NCBI GenBank assembly: GCA_028703175.1
Contig: JAQVNJ010000070.1
Span: forward strand, 1 to 30,362
From: JAAYCB01 sp012744395
Lineage (GTDB): Bacteria; Planctomycetota; Planctomycetia; Pirellulales; Thermoguttaceae
DNA length: 30,362 bases
Direction: 5' to 3'
Part shown: piece by piece, positions 16,202-23,205 of the stretch
Layout of the letters: each line of letters opens with the position of its first letter
Position numbering within the stretch: position 1 is the stretch's first letter
Notes under the pieces: generated by a model
Told to the model about the DNA's origin: nothing
Database searches by the model: none
Seen by the model: only the letters and a program-made list of their open reading frames with translations
Position numbers and translations under genes: made by a program

Positions 16202-16834
16202 TCAGACGCCGGCCTTGGGGGAATTGCGCTCGCGGCGGCGGACGCCGAGAAAATAAAAGCTCACACCCATCAGCCCGAGAATGTAGCCGATGCCGCCAAC
16301 GATGTCCTGAAAGCGGAGTTCTTGCCGGAGTTGTTCGATGTCGCGGCGGAGCGCGATCACCTGCTTGTCGAGTCCACCCTGAGCGCCCGCGGCGGGCCGC
16401 TGGTGCGGCCGGTCCGCGGGCGCGGCGGCCGGCTCGGCCGCCGTCGCGCCGGCGGGTTCGCCCGGCTCGTCTCCGCCGTCCGGCAGACCCTCGGGCAGCT
16501 CATCGCTCGGAACCGTGTATTCCGCCTGGTGTCCTTCGCCCGCGTCGGCCACGAGCCGCCAAGGGCACCGCCTGGTCGGGATCAGGGCGAATCGGCCCTC
16601 CGCGTCGGCGATCGTCTCGGCCAGCTTCGCGCCCTGCGGATCCAGCGCGGTGATCTTCGCGCCGGCGATCGGAGTTCCGCCCCGCGCGAAGACTTCGCCG
16701 TGGATGACGCCGTCCTCAACGTAGGCGAAAACGTTGATCGTGTGGGCCTGGGCGCCGTTGCCGGCGAACAGCCCCAACCCGGCGGCGACCGCCGCCAGGA
16801 GGGGAAGAGATGGGATCGATCGGGCGGCAGGCAT
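16202..16834 (-). CDS. nikL: Nickel ECF transporter accessory protein NikL
   Basis: This 210-residue protein has a signal peptide (hydrophobic 9-22, cleavage probably after GAQA so that the mature protein begins with His), a carboxypeptidase-regulatory-like beta domain (32-100, with GEVFARGGTPIAGAKITA and AEGRFAL), a Pro/Ala/Glu-rich linker, a short coiled coil (LDKQVIALRRDIEQLRQEL) and one C-terminal membrane helix (GGIGYILGLMGVSFYFLGV) ending in RRR. This is the layout of NikL/CbiL-type extra components that replace NikN in NikMKLQO systems. The exposed N-terminal His may help metal capture; that is an inference. It starts 16 bases after nikM and ends ten bases before nikQ. Confidence 0.8.
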   Translation of the reverse strand: MPAARSIPSLPLLAAVAAGLGLFAGNGAQAHTINVFAYVEDGVIHGEVFARGGTPIAGAKITALDPQGAKLAETIADAEGRFALIPTRRCPWRLVADAGEGHQAEYTVPSDELPEGLPDGGDEPGEPAGATAAEPAAAPADRPHQRPAAGAQGGLDKQVIALRRDIEQLRQELRFQDIVGGIGYILGLMGVSFYFLGVRRRERNSPKAGV

Positions 16835-16850
16835 CGCGGGCGGACCTCTC

Positions 16851-17483
16851 TCAATGCGTGGCCAGGAGGGGAGCGTCGAGCAGCTCGGGGCGGACCTTGC
16901 GGAGGAACACCACCGCGACCGCCGTGACCAGGCCCTCGAACGGCGCGATCACCAGATGCGCCGCCAGCGCCGCGCGGGCAACCACCTGGAACTCCCTGCC
17001 GGACAGCGCCAGGGCCGCCGCATTGAGCACGGCGCCAAGCAACACGCCCAGCGCCCCGGCGGCAAACGCAGACAGGAAGGTCGCCGTCTCGCTGCGGGCG
17101 TGGACCGCCCGGCGGAAGATCGCATAGACGGCGATTGCCGGAGTGGCCATCACCGCCGTGTTCAGCCCGAGCGTCGTCGGACCGCCCGCGCCGGCGATCA
17201 GCACCTGGAGGAACAAGGCGACCAGAAGCGCGGGGAAGGCGGCCCAGCCGAGCACCAGCCCAACCAGCCCGCAGAGGACCAGATGGACCGAGGTCACGCC
17301 AAGCGGAATCGGGATCAGCGAGACGGCGAAGAAGGCCGAGCTGAGCAGGGCGACTTGCGGAACGCGCTCGTAGTCCATGCGGCGGAGCCCAATCGCCGTG
17401 CCGAGCGCGGTCGCCGCCCAGCCGGCGCCGAGGACCGCCACGCCCGCTAGCGACCCGCTCAGGGCTCCTTCGGCAATGTGCAT
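16851..17483 (-). CDS. nikM: Nickel-binding ECF S-component NikM (CbiM-like)
   Basis: This 210-residue multi-pass membrane protein gives the transporter its metal specificity. It begins MHIAEG, and His67 lies in VTSVHLVL. In the solved NikM2 structure the metal is held by the N-terminal amine of Met1, the backbone and side chain of His2, and His67; all are present at the same positions. About seven membrane segments can be drawn. The start must be this ATG because the N-terminus is part of the metal site. CbiM for cobalt shares this fold, so the choice of nickel rests on the neighbouring nikR, nikK and nikL genes. Confidence 0.92.
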   Translation of the reverse strand: MHIAEGALSGSLAGVAVLGAGWAATALGTAIGLRRMDYERVPQVALLSSAFFAVSLIPIPLGVTSVHLVLCGLVGLVLGWAAFPALLVALFLQVLIAGAGGPTTLGLNTAVMATPAIAVYAIFRRAVHARSETATFLSAFAAGALGVLLGAVLNAAALALSGREFQVVARAALAAHLVIAPFEGLVTAVAVVFLRKVRPELLDAPLLATH

Positions 17484-17537
17484 GATCGGCCGATCAAGAA
17501 GGGTTCAGGGTTCCGTTTCATGCCGCCAGGCTCCACA

Positions 17538-17569
17538 CCTGGTTCCCAAGCTGGAGCTTGGGAACCAGG
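17538..17569. repeat. REP-like palindrome, 15-bp stem
   Basis: CCTGGTTCCCAAGCT (17538-17552) and AGCTTGGGAACCAGG (17555-17569) form a perfect inverted repeat around GG. The core TTCCCAAGCT is a dispersed palindrome common in several bacterial groups. It sits between nikK and nikM and could form a strong mRNA hairpin within the operon. Confidence 0.8.
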
Positions 17570-17570
17570 A

Positions 17571-17660
17571 AAGGGTTCAAGTTCCAAGGTCCAGAGCCGT
17601 TGCCGGTGCTTGCTCTGTGTATTGGACATTGAACCTTGAACCTTGGTTTTTTTGTCTTTT
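17571..17660. repeat. GGTTCAA/CCTTGAA inverted and tandem short repeats
   Basis: GGGTTCAAGTTCCAAGG near 17573-17590 faces TTGAACCTTGAACCTTGG near 17629-17646, followed by a run of T at 17647-17653. Together with the palindrome at 17538-17569 this fills the 183-bp gap between nikK and nikM with repeats. No gene is seen there. Confidence 0.5.
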
Positions 17661-17666
17661 CCCACC

Positions 17667-18455
17667 CTAGTCCATGTCTACCGTACGGACCCAGATCAAG
17701 CCGCCGAGTTCCACGTCGACCTCCTCGCCCGTCGGCGCGGTCATCGGCTCGTCGCCGTCGATCAGGGCGGCGAATCCCCACCAACCGGCCCGGGGCATCG
17801 AATAGGCAAAAACCCCATTGGCATCGGCCTTGATCACCTGGGTCACCAGGGCTTCGTTGGGAATCTTGACTTCCCCGTCCGCGTTCAGGTACTCGACCTC
17901 GACGGTGGCGAAGGGGACCGGCTTGCCGCCGCGCCGGACAATTCCTCGAAACGTGTTTCCCGTCCACAGCCCGTATGGCCGCACCAAGGGCTCGATTTCG
18001 ACGGGCAGGCCGACCATCGCGTCCCATCCGGTCTGGGCGCCGAGGAAGTCGACGACGACCTTCGTGTAGTGGATGATCATCTTCTTTTCGCCCGGCTCCC
18101 AGTAGGGCGCCGGTTCCAGGTAGAAGACGTGATCGCCGGGCCGGAGCAGACGGGCGGAGCAGGCGTAGACGGTCTTGCCATCGATCTGACCGGCGGCGAG
18201 CGTGTCGAGCAGATCGCGTTTCTCGCCGCCGGCGAGAACGCCGAACTGCCGCGGCCGGCCCATCGGCATCGGCGGGCCGCCTTCCATCGGGTGGGTGAAG
18301 ATCATCTCCAATTCGACGCTGCGGCCATCGGTCGCCGCGACAACGTCGCGCGAGGGGATCAGAACCTGAAAGTGGCCCCAGGCCGTAGCGGAAACGCTGA
18401 CCACAAGGAGCAGAATCGCGGGAGCTGTGCGGAAAGAGAGCTTAACCAGACCCAT
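17667..18455 (-). CDS. nikK: DUF4198-family nickel uptake protein NikK
   Basis: This 262-residue secreted protein has a signal peptide (hydrophobic 10-25, cleavage probably after SATAWG, leaving an N-terminal His-Phe) and a DUF4198 body: GHFQVLIPSRD at the start, IFTHPMEGGPP, GDHVFYLEPAPYW and a C-terminal beta domain (FRGIVRRGGKPVPFATVEVEYL). NikK proteins are extracytoplasmic parts of NikMKLQO nickel transporters; the mature N-terminal histidine and the interior His residues are the likely metal contacts. ATG 18455 is chosen because the signal peptide begins there; the frame is open to 18527, but that would run across the inverted repeat at 18493-18521. It lies in the nik operon, separated from nikM by 183 bp of repeats. 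Confidence 0.85.
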   Translation of the reverse strand: MGLVKLSFRTAPAILLLVVSVSATAWGHFQVLIPSRDVVAATDGRSVELEMIFTHPMEGGPPMPMGRPRQFGVLAGGEKRDLLDTLAAGQIDGKTVYACSARLLRPGDHVFYLEPAPYWEPGEKKMIIHYTKVVVDFLGAQTGWDAMVGLPVEIEPLVRPYGLWTGNTFRGIVRRGGKPVPFATVEVEYLNADGEVKIPNEALVTQVIKADANGVFAYSMPRAGWWGFAALIDGDEPMTAPTGEEVDVELGGLIWVRTVDMD

Positions 18456-18492
18456 GGCGGCTACCGTGCGGAAAGGGGCGTGTGTGCGGTTT

Positions 18493-18521
18493 CGTAACAC
18501 GAACCCCTTTATTTTATTACG
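18493..18521. promoter_or_regulatory. Inverted repeat, candidate NikR operator
   Basis: CGTAACA (18493-18499), 15 bases and TATTACG (18515-18521) form a 7-bp inverted repeat with one mismatch. A second, nested palindrome TTCGT-N3-ACGAA overlaps the left half. The spacing of 15 resembles NikR sites, which have half-sites about two helical turns apart, but the half-site sequence differs from the E. coli GTATGA form. It lies in an AT-rich patch between nikR and nikK. Binding is an inference. Confidence 0.45.
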
Positions 18522-18546
18522 CCGCAAGGGTCTTGTCGACCGGTCG

Positions 18547-18957
18547 TCAGGGGTCGGCCGCGGCCATCACCAGCTCGCCTTTGAAAATGCCCTTCAGGCC
18601 GCGAAGCTGCGCGGCGATCGTCTGGAGCTGGTCGGCGGGGCCGCGGAGCACGATCACCTCAAGGCAGAGGTCATGGGCAAGATGGGCATGCAGCACCGAG
18701 ATGATCAGGTCGGTGTTGTCATGTTGCAGGTTCATCAGGTGGTCGCGGAGCTGCGGCCGATGGTGGTCGTAGACCAGCGTCAGGGTGCCGGCGACCTCGT
18801 GGGAACCGCTGGCCCACGCCCGCTGCGTCAGCCGGTCGCGGATCAGCTGCCGCACGGCCTCGCTTCGGGTGGCAAACTGCTCCTGTTTGCAGTAGCGGTC
18901 GAATTGCCCGAGCAGATCGTCTTCAACGGAAACGGAAAACCGCACGATTTCGCTCAC
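18547..18957 (-). CDS. nikR: Nickel-responsive transcriptional regulator NikR
   Basis: This 136-residue regulator has an N-terminal ribbon-helix-helix DNA-binding domain (about 3-48, VRFSVSVEDDLLGQFDRYC and TRSEAVRQLIRDRL) and a C-terminal ACT-like nickel domain. The four high-affinity nickel ligands are H79, H90, H92 and C98 (VLHAHLAHDLC), each exactly three positions beyond E. coli H76/H87/H89/C95. It is expected to repress nickel uptake when nickel is bound. The start is the GTG at 18957 with GGAGG seven bases upstream; longer readings begin at a TTG inside the leader. It follows the Fur-family gene by 46 bp and precedes nikK by 91 bp. Confidence 0.95.
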   Translation of the reverse strand: MSEIVRFSVSVEDDLLGQFDRYCKQEQFATRSEAVRQLIRDRLTQRAWASGSHEVAGTLTLVYDHHRPQLRDHLMNLQHDNTDLIISVLHAHLAHDLCLEVIVLRGPADQLQTIAAQLRGLKGIFKGELVMAAADP

Positions 18958-19003
18958 ACTCGGTCCTCCCCGGCGAGACAAGGGGCCACGTGTTCAGTCC
19001 GGG

Positions 19004-19492
19004 CTAGGAGCGCCGCCGCCCCGCGCGGCGCCGGCAGTCGCGGCAGATTCCGGTCACAAACAGCCGGTGCCCATAGACTTCGAAATCGTGCTCCCGGGCG
19101 GCGGCGGCGCAGAGCCGTTCGACGTCGCCGCTGTGAAACTCGATCAACCGGTCGCAGACTTCGCAGTGCAGGTGGTCGTGGCGCGGATAGCCGTAGTCGT
19201 GCTCGTAAACGCTCCGCCCGGCGATCGTCATCTTGCGAATCAGGCCAGCCTCGGTCAGCTCACCGAGCGTCCGATAGACGGTCGGCCGGCTCACCTTCCG
19301 CTGGACGATCAGGTCCTGAAGGTGGACCATCAATTCATCGGCGTCGAAATGGTCGTGGTGGCTGAAGACCTGGTCGATGATGATCCGCCGCTGTTGGGTG
19401 ATCCGTTTCCCCTGCGACTTGAGGAACCGTACAAACTGCTCCACCGGAGGGTGGGCGGGTTTGACCGTTCGCAGCGAGTAATCACGGGTCAT
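19004..19492 (-). CDS. Fur-family metal-dependent regulator
   Basis: This 162-residue protein has an N-terminal winged-helix domain (about 15-95, RITQQRRIIIDQVF, VSRPTVYRTLGELTEAGLI) and a C-terminal dimerisation domain. The metal sites are visible: HHDHFDADEL (45-54), RHDHLHCEVC (104-113) and the second zinc pair C150-x2-C153. C110/C113/C150/C153 form the structural zinc site. Fur proteins respond to iron, zinc, manganese, nickel or peroxide. Its position directly ahead of nikR, in the same direction, raises the possibility of a nickel-sensing (Nur-like) role, but sequence alone does not decide. ATG 19492 has no strong ribosome binding site. The C-terminus is Arg-rich. Confidence 0.9.
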   Translation of the reverse strand: MTRDYSLRTVKPAHPPVEQFVRFLKSQGKRITQQRRIIIDQVFSHHDHFDADELMVHLQDLIVQRKVSRPTVYRTLGELTEAGLIRKMTIAGRSVYEHDYGYPRHDHLHCEVCDRLIEFHSGDVERLCAAAAREHDFEVYGHRLFVTGICRDCRRRAGRRRS

Positions 19493-19586
19493 GGCGGAAG
19501 GCCCAGTGGATTCGTTGCCGGCCGGTGCGACGGGCGGCTCGCGCCCCTGGTCTCTCCGCCGCGCGACGAGGCGTCAAACGGCCCGC

Positions 19587-19865
19587 CTAGCCGATCTCAT
19601 CGAGCAGTCGGCCGACCGCGATCTCGAGTCTCTCCGACGTCTCGTACGCGCCTCGGGCGATCTGCGTGCGGATCGCATGGACGCGATCCTGGCGAACGTC
19701 GGGCAACTCGCGGACCTTGTCGACGAGTTGGGCCGCATCGGAGATTTGCAGCTCGTCCTGAATCGGCTTCGATTCGCTGGCGACCTGTCGCTGCGCGACG
19801 CGAGCAGAGTGCGGGGGGCCGATGGGTTGGGCTCCGTGCAAATTGGCCGGACCGTAAATGTGCAT
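19587..19865 (-). CDS. flgM: Anti-sigma-28 factor FlgM
   Basis: This 92-residue protein matches the FlgM type: a poorly structured, Gln/Pro-rich N-terminal half (MHIYGPANLHGAQPIG) and a C-terminal sigma-binding region with ISDAAQLVDKVRELPDVR (41-58), RVHAIRTQIARGAYET (61-76) and LEIAVGRLLDEIG (80-92). The PDVRxDRVxxIRxxIxxGxY pattern is the FlgM signature. It holds sigma-28 inactive until the hook-basal body is complete and FlgM is exported. ATG 19865 is chosen because GGGAG lies upstream and the family N-terminus MHI-G begins there. No other flagellar gene is in the window. A frame on the plus strand across the same bases is rejected. Confidence 0.85.
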   Translation of the reverse strand: MHIYGPANLHGAQPIGPPHSARVAQRQVASESKPIQDELQISDAAQLVDKVRELPDVRQDRVHAIRTQIARGAYETSERLEIAVGRLLDEIG

Positions 19866-19917
19866 CCTCAAAACTCCCGAAGAGACGCCACGCGAGCCGA
19901 TCATGCGGGCGTGTCCA

Positions 19918-19946
19918 ATTAAATATAACTCACACTGCTGCGTCAA
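19918..19946 (-). promoter_or_regulatory. Sigma-70-like promoter of flgM
   Basis: Read on the minus strand: TTGACG (19946-19941), a 17-base spacer and TTTAAT (19923-19918), each one mismatch or so from consensus. The -10 box lies 52 bases before the flgM ATG. A housekeeping promoter would give sigma-28-independent FlgM supply. Confidence 0.6.
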
Positions 19947-20508
19947 CGGTTACCCCTGGGCGAGAGAAGGTCGCATGCCGAACAGATCGCTTGTGCAAAC
20001 CTCTCTTCGGCCGTCTCCGCCCGATGGGAATATCAATTCCCCGGCAGGCCAGTTAAGACCGAATCGCTCCTTCTCGCGCCCTGTAGCGCCTTTGACGACT
20101 CACAGGGCCGCTGACGGCAGACGCCGGCTCTCCCGGCCGCCGCCCGTCGCGACCACGCCACGCGTGTCGCCTCCCCGCCACCCATTATCGTTTCCCGCGG
20201 CAAAACCGCCAAGACGCATTCTCCTTTTCACGCGGGTCGCGGCGACAACCGCAACGGATTGCCCCGTCCCCCGCACTGTGATACGGATGTTCAGTTCCAA
20301 TGGTTCGAGAATTCTGGTGGGTTGGATTGTAGGCAGAAGCCGTAATCCGGGCAAGGCCGACGTGCCTGGACCCGGTTTCCCCAACAAGAGGGGGGATGTC
20401 GATTTGTTCTTGCGGCCGGAACCTCGACGCCTGGCGACGGTTTACGGAGATAGGTCGGGGGGCCCTCCGCCACCAGGCCATGCGAACCGAGAACACGAAA
20501 GGAAAGAC
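19947..20508. other. Gene-free leader region before the EF-hand gene
   Basis: No convincing gene is seen. Frames exist on both strands but carry no start signals or domain-like sequence. The region is less GC-biased than its neighbours and holds the upstream control region of the gene at 20509; no riboswitch-like conserved core was recognised. Confidence 0.4.
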
Positions 20509-21459
20509 ATGAAGACATGGGTAACGTGCTTGGCGGGGACGATGGTCCTCGCCCTTTCCGCTCCAGCCGCGCCGGCCGCAGAGGATCGCCCCGCGCCGCC
20601 CCAGCGCGGCGCTTTCTTTGAACGACTGGACGCCGATAAGGACGGCCGCGTCGTTATCGATGACGTGCCGGACCGGGCGCCCGACTGGGTTCGAGAGTTG
20701 CTCCGCCGCGCAGATCGTAATCGCGACGGACAGGTCACGCGGGAGGAAATGGCCAAGCAGCGGTCGCGGCACACCGGTGCGCCCGGCGCGCGGTTTGGGC
20801 GCCGCCCCGCCGATCAAAAGACGCAGCCATCTCGACCATCCAAGGTCCGGTTTGCCGGGCCGCCTCGCAAGGGGAAGCCTGGCCCCCATCCGCGACCACC
20901 TGCCTGCCCGTGGTGTGGGCGAGGAGCGATGAGGCCGTGGGGGGGCTGGCGGCATTGGGGGTATTGGGGCGCTGGCCCAGCGACCCGATGGCACGCCTCG
21001 CACAGCCCGCGGATCGCGCCCGGCGGTCGAGGGCCGGCCATGCACCACGGACCGTGGGGGCCGCGGGGACCGTGGCACGCCGGGCCGATGATGGGCGATC
21101 GCACCTGGTCAGGCCATCGCGGATGGGACCGCCCGGCTGGCAAACCGCGGCGGCCGGAGTTCAGCCAGCAGCGGCCGCGCGACGGTCGCGGGCGGTGGTC
21201 GCCGGCTGACCGGCCGGGCGCCGGCAAGCCGCCCGTGCCCCCGTCGGGCGAAATCGGTCGTTCACCACGCACCAAGATGGCCGACCCCGGGAAGCCGGAC
21301 CGCCCGCGCCCCGGCCGGGAGGTCAAGAAGTCGGAGGATCGCCCGCGCCCCGGCCGCGACGCGAAGAAGTCTGCCGAAGAACCCCAACCGCCGACCGACA
21401 GAAAGACCGAGGCCGAAAAGAAGACCGACGATGCCGCCAAGGCGGCCTGGTGGAGGTAG
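20509..21459 (+). CDS. Secreted EF-hand protein with low-complexity Trp/His/Gly and Pro/Lys tail
   Basis: This 316-residue protein has a signal peptide (hydrophobic 6-20, cleavage probably after PAAPAA) and two calcium-binding EF loops: D41-x-D43-x-D45-G (DADKDGRVVIDD) and D69-x-N71-x-D73-G (DRNRDGQVTREE). After residue 90 it becomes low complexity. Residues 133-208 contain CPWCGRG and a stretch rich in Trp, His, Met and Gly (GGWRHWGYWG, MHHGPWGPRGPW), possibly metal-binding. Residues 265-290 contain two copies of a DRPRPGR(E/D)-x-KKS repeat, followed by a charged tail ending AAWWR. ATG 20509 follows AAAGGAAAG. The role is unknown; an envelope or extracellular calcium-responsive protein is likely. 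It ends at a strong intrinsic terminator. Confidence 0.8.
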   Translation: MKTWVTCLAGTMVLALSAPAAPAAEDRPAPPQRGAFFERLDADKDGRVVIDDVPDRAPDWVRELLRRADRNRDGQVTREEMAKQRSRHTGAPGARFGRRPADQKTQPSRPSKVRFAGPPRKGKPGPHPRPPACPWCGRGAMRPWGGWRHWGYWGAGPATRWHASHSPRIAPGGRGPAMHHGPWGPRGPWHAGPMMGDRTWSGHRGWDRPAGKPRRPEFSQQRPRDGRGRWSPADRPGAGKPPVPPSGEIGRSPRTKMADPGKPDRPRPGREVKKSEDRPRPGRDAKKSAEEPQPPTDRKTEAEKKTDDAAKAAWWR

Positions 21460-21507
21460 TCCCGTAACCGATCGACTCGTCGTGCCGGCAGCACGAGGCT
21501 TGCCCCG

Positions 21508-21542
21508 CTCGGGGGGATGCAAATGGCCCCCCGAGTTTTTTT
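21508..21542 (+). terminator. Intrinsic terminator
   Basis: CTCGGGGGG (21508-21516), a ten-base loop and CCCCCCGAG (21527-21535) give a perfect 9-bp stem followed directly by seven T (21536-21542). It ends the EF-hand gene 48 bp after its stop. Confidence 0.95.
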
Positions 21543-21881
21543 GTCCCCGGAAGTCCTCCCAATCGCGTGAACCCGAACCAGGAACAACTGTCCTCCGTAG
21601 AGAAGTCGGAGATTGGCACGGCGGAGTCGAGTCGCCAGGAAACCGATCAGGAGTACCGCGCGTCCAATCACTGGCGGCATCATCTACTCGGGCGGGACTG
21701 TCCTTCCCGAAAAACGGCGTGGGACTTGAGATTCGGCGGGATCAGGCGAATAGACTTCAGGAGACCGCGTCGGCAACATTCAACCGGCAACCGGCGAGAA
21801 GAGGCGTTCGCCGGATTTTCCGACCGTTCGCGCGGCTTTTCAGCACAGCCGTCGCGATGATCGGGGCGACAGGGGTGGAAC
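21543..21881. other. Intergenic region before the small protein gene
   Basis: Nothing firm is seen. A plus-strand GTG frame at 21567-21860 (97 residues) has no ribosome binding site and becomes arginine-rich, so I leave it out. TTGAGA at 21726 and TAGACT at 21751 could be a promoter, but with a 19-base spacer this is weak. Confidence 0.3.
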
Positions 21882-22097
21882 ATGGAAAACAAGAGTCCCG
21901 CGGCAATCCAGTGGCAGGACGACTGGGACCGGAGCGATTTTCCGCTGGATCGCGAGAGTCGAGCGTTTCAGCGGTTTTCTTCGAGAATCGATCGCCAGCT
22001 TCGCAAGCTGGTCGCCGCCTGGGCGCATCTGGCCGCCCCCAACGCGCTGCGGAGCCAACGCCGCATCTCGTCGCCGGCGGCCCTCAGAAGGCCGTAG
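21882..22097 (+). CDS. Small conserved-looking protein, unknown function
   Basis: This 71-residue protein begins MENKSPAAIQWQDDWDRSDF and has a central amphipathic segment, FSSRIDRQLRKLVAAWAHLA, followed by APNALRSQRR. The natural composition, the acidic start and the basic end argue for a real gene, unlike the arginine-rich shadow frames around it. A GGGGTGG stretch just before the ATG could act as a ribosome binding site. No signal peptide or membrane helix is present. The family is not recognised with confidence. A 7-bp hairpin (22086-22092 with 22105-22111) spans the stop codon and might be a weak terminator. Confidence 0.5.
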   Translation: MENKSPAAIQWQDDWDRSDFPLDRESRAFQRFSSRIDRQLRKLVAAWAHLAAPNALRSQRRISSPAALRRP

Positions 22098-22111
22098 GCG
22101 GCCTGCCTTCT
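22086..22111 (+). terminator. Weak hairpin at the end of the small protein gene
   Basis: AGAAGGC (22086-22092) pairs with GCCTTCT (22105-22111) around a 12-base loop. There is no T run beyond TTCTCTC, so termination is uncertain. Confidence 0.3.
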
Positions 22112-22237
22112 CTCCCGGAAAATCCGTCTCGACGGGCTTAAACCGCAGGCTTTCCCCGGCGTCGCTGCCGGTGGGCCGTGGCGAATTCCGCGGGATGCCG
22201 ACCGTCGGCAGGTTGCCCGACCGGAAGTCTCTCCCGC

Positions 22238-22266
22238 TTGCTGCCGCGCCGCTGGCCGAATAGACT
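22238..22266 (+). promoter_or_regulatory. Candidate sigma-70 promoter for the isomerase/epimerase-like gene
   Basis: TTGCTG (22238-22243), a 17-base spacer and TAGACT (22261-22266), 64 bases before the ATG at 22330. Confidence 0.35.
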
Positions 22267-22329
22267 GGCAGTGCCCTGGAGAGGGATCGCTTCCGTGTCT
22301 GTCAGATCATTTGAGCCGTGGAGAAGACG

Positions 22330-23205
22330 ATGTATCTCACTCGACGCCATCTGCTGAAGTTGGGGGCCGGCGCTGCCGCTGCCTGCGCCGCGAGCGGATT
22401 GCCCCTGGAGACGTTTGCCCAGACCGGCAGACAAGATGACAAGGGCAAAAAGATCCCCATCGGGCTCCAATTGTATTCCGTTCGCAAGATGTGCGAAGAG
22501 GACCTGCCCGGCGTGATCAAGGCGGTGAGCGAAATCGGCTACCAGGGCGTGGAGTTTGCCGGCTACTACGGTCGGGCGGCCGAGCAACTCCGCAAGATGC
22601 TCGACGAGCACGGCCTGGTCTGCTGCGGCACCCACCTGCGCGCTTCGCTCAAAACCCTCGCCGGCGGCGATTTCAGCGAGTTCGACAAGGAAGCCGAATT
22701 CAACCGCGTCCTCGGCAATCCCTACCTGATTTTCCCCTGGATGCCCGACGAGCTGCGCAATTCCGCCGAGGCCTGCAAGAAGACGGGCGAGTTGCTCTCG
22801 CGACTGGCCGAGCGCGTCAGGCAGTACGACGGCTACGTCGGTTATCACGCCCACGGCGGCGATTTCGGCAAGATTGGCGATGCGACCCAGTGGGACCTGC
22901 TGTTCGAGAACTCGAGCGACCGCGTGGTCATGCAGATGGATATCGGCAACTGCATCGGCGGGGGCGGCGACCCGTACGCCACCCTGAAGAAGTTTCCCGG
23001 CCGCTCGCTGACCGTGCACCTGAAGGAATACGGCGGACCGCCCGCCGCCGCCCTTGGCGAAGGCGATGTGGACTGGAAACAGGTCTTTCAGATCTGTGAG
23101 GCCGTCGGCGGGACCCGTTGGTACATCGTCGAGCACGAAGTCGGCGACAAGCCGCTGGAAAGCGTGGCGGCTTGCCTGAAGAATCTCCGCAAAATGGGCA
23201 AATGA
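22330..23205 (+). CDS. Secreted sugar-phosphate isomerase/epimerase-like TIM-barrel protein
   Basis: This 291-residue protein begins with a twin-arginine-type signal (TRRHLLKLGAGAAAACAASG) and continues as an AP-endonuclease-2/xylose-isomerase-like TIM barrel. Barrel strands are seen as IGLQLYSVR, GYQGVEFAGYYG, GYHAHGGDF, VMQMDIGNCI, LTVHLKEYGG and YIVEHEVG. The expected metal ligands are the glutamate in GVEFAG, the histidines in YHAHG, the aspartate in QMDIGN, the histidine in VHLKEY and the glutamate in VEHE, so the site appears intact. Members isomerise or epimerise keto-sugars or inositols; the substrate is unknown. Tat export fits a metal loaded in the cytoplasm. ATG 22330 has GGAG six bases upstream; GTG 22318 is in frame. 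Confidence 0.88.
   Translation: MYLTRRHLLKLGAGAAAACAASGLPLETFAQTGRQDDKGKKIPIGLQLYSVRKMCEEDLPGVIKAVSEIGYQGVEFAGYYGRAAEQLRKMLDEHGLVCCGTHLRASLKTLAGGDFSEFDKEAEFNRVLGNPYLIFPWMPDELRNSAEACKKTGELLSRLAERVRQYDGYVGYHAHGGDFGKIGDATQWDLLFENSSDRVVMQMDIGNCIGGGGDPYATLKKFPGRSLTVHLKEYGGPPAAALGEGDVDWKQVFQICEAVGGTRWYIVEHEVGDKPLESVAACLKNLRKMGK

Noticed and set aside
17647..17660. Terminator suggested by the T run after nikK
   Set aside because: The T run is on the plus strand, upstream in the sense of the minus-strand operon, and no stem precedes it in the right orientation.
18456..18546. Cobalamin or NiCo riboswitch before the transporter genes
   Set aside because: No B12-box or NiCo-like core was recognised, and the NikR context explains regulation by a protein.
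19491..19922. 143-residue plus-strand frame
   Set aside because: It covers flgM on the other strand, which has the FlgM signature, a ribosome binding site and a promoter.
21567..21860. 97-residue plus-strand frame
   Set aside because: GTG start without a ribosome binding site, and arginine-rich later half; overlapping frames on the other strand look no worse.
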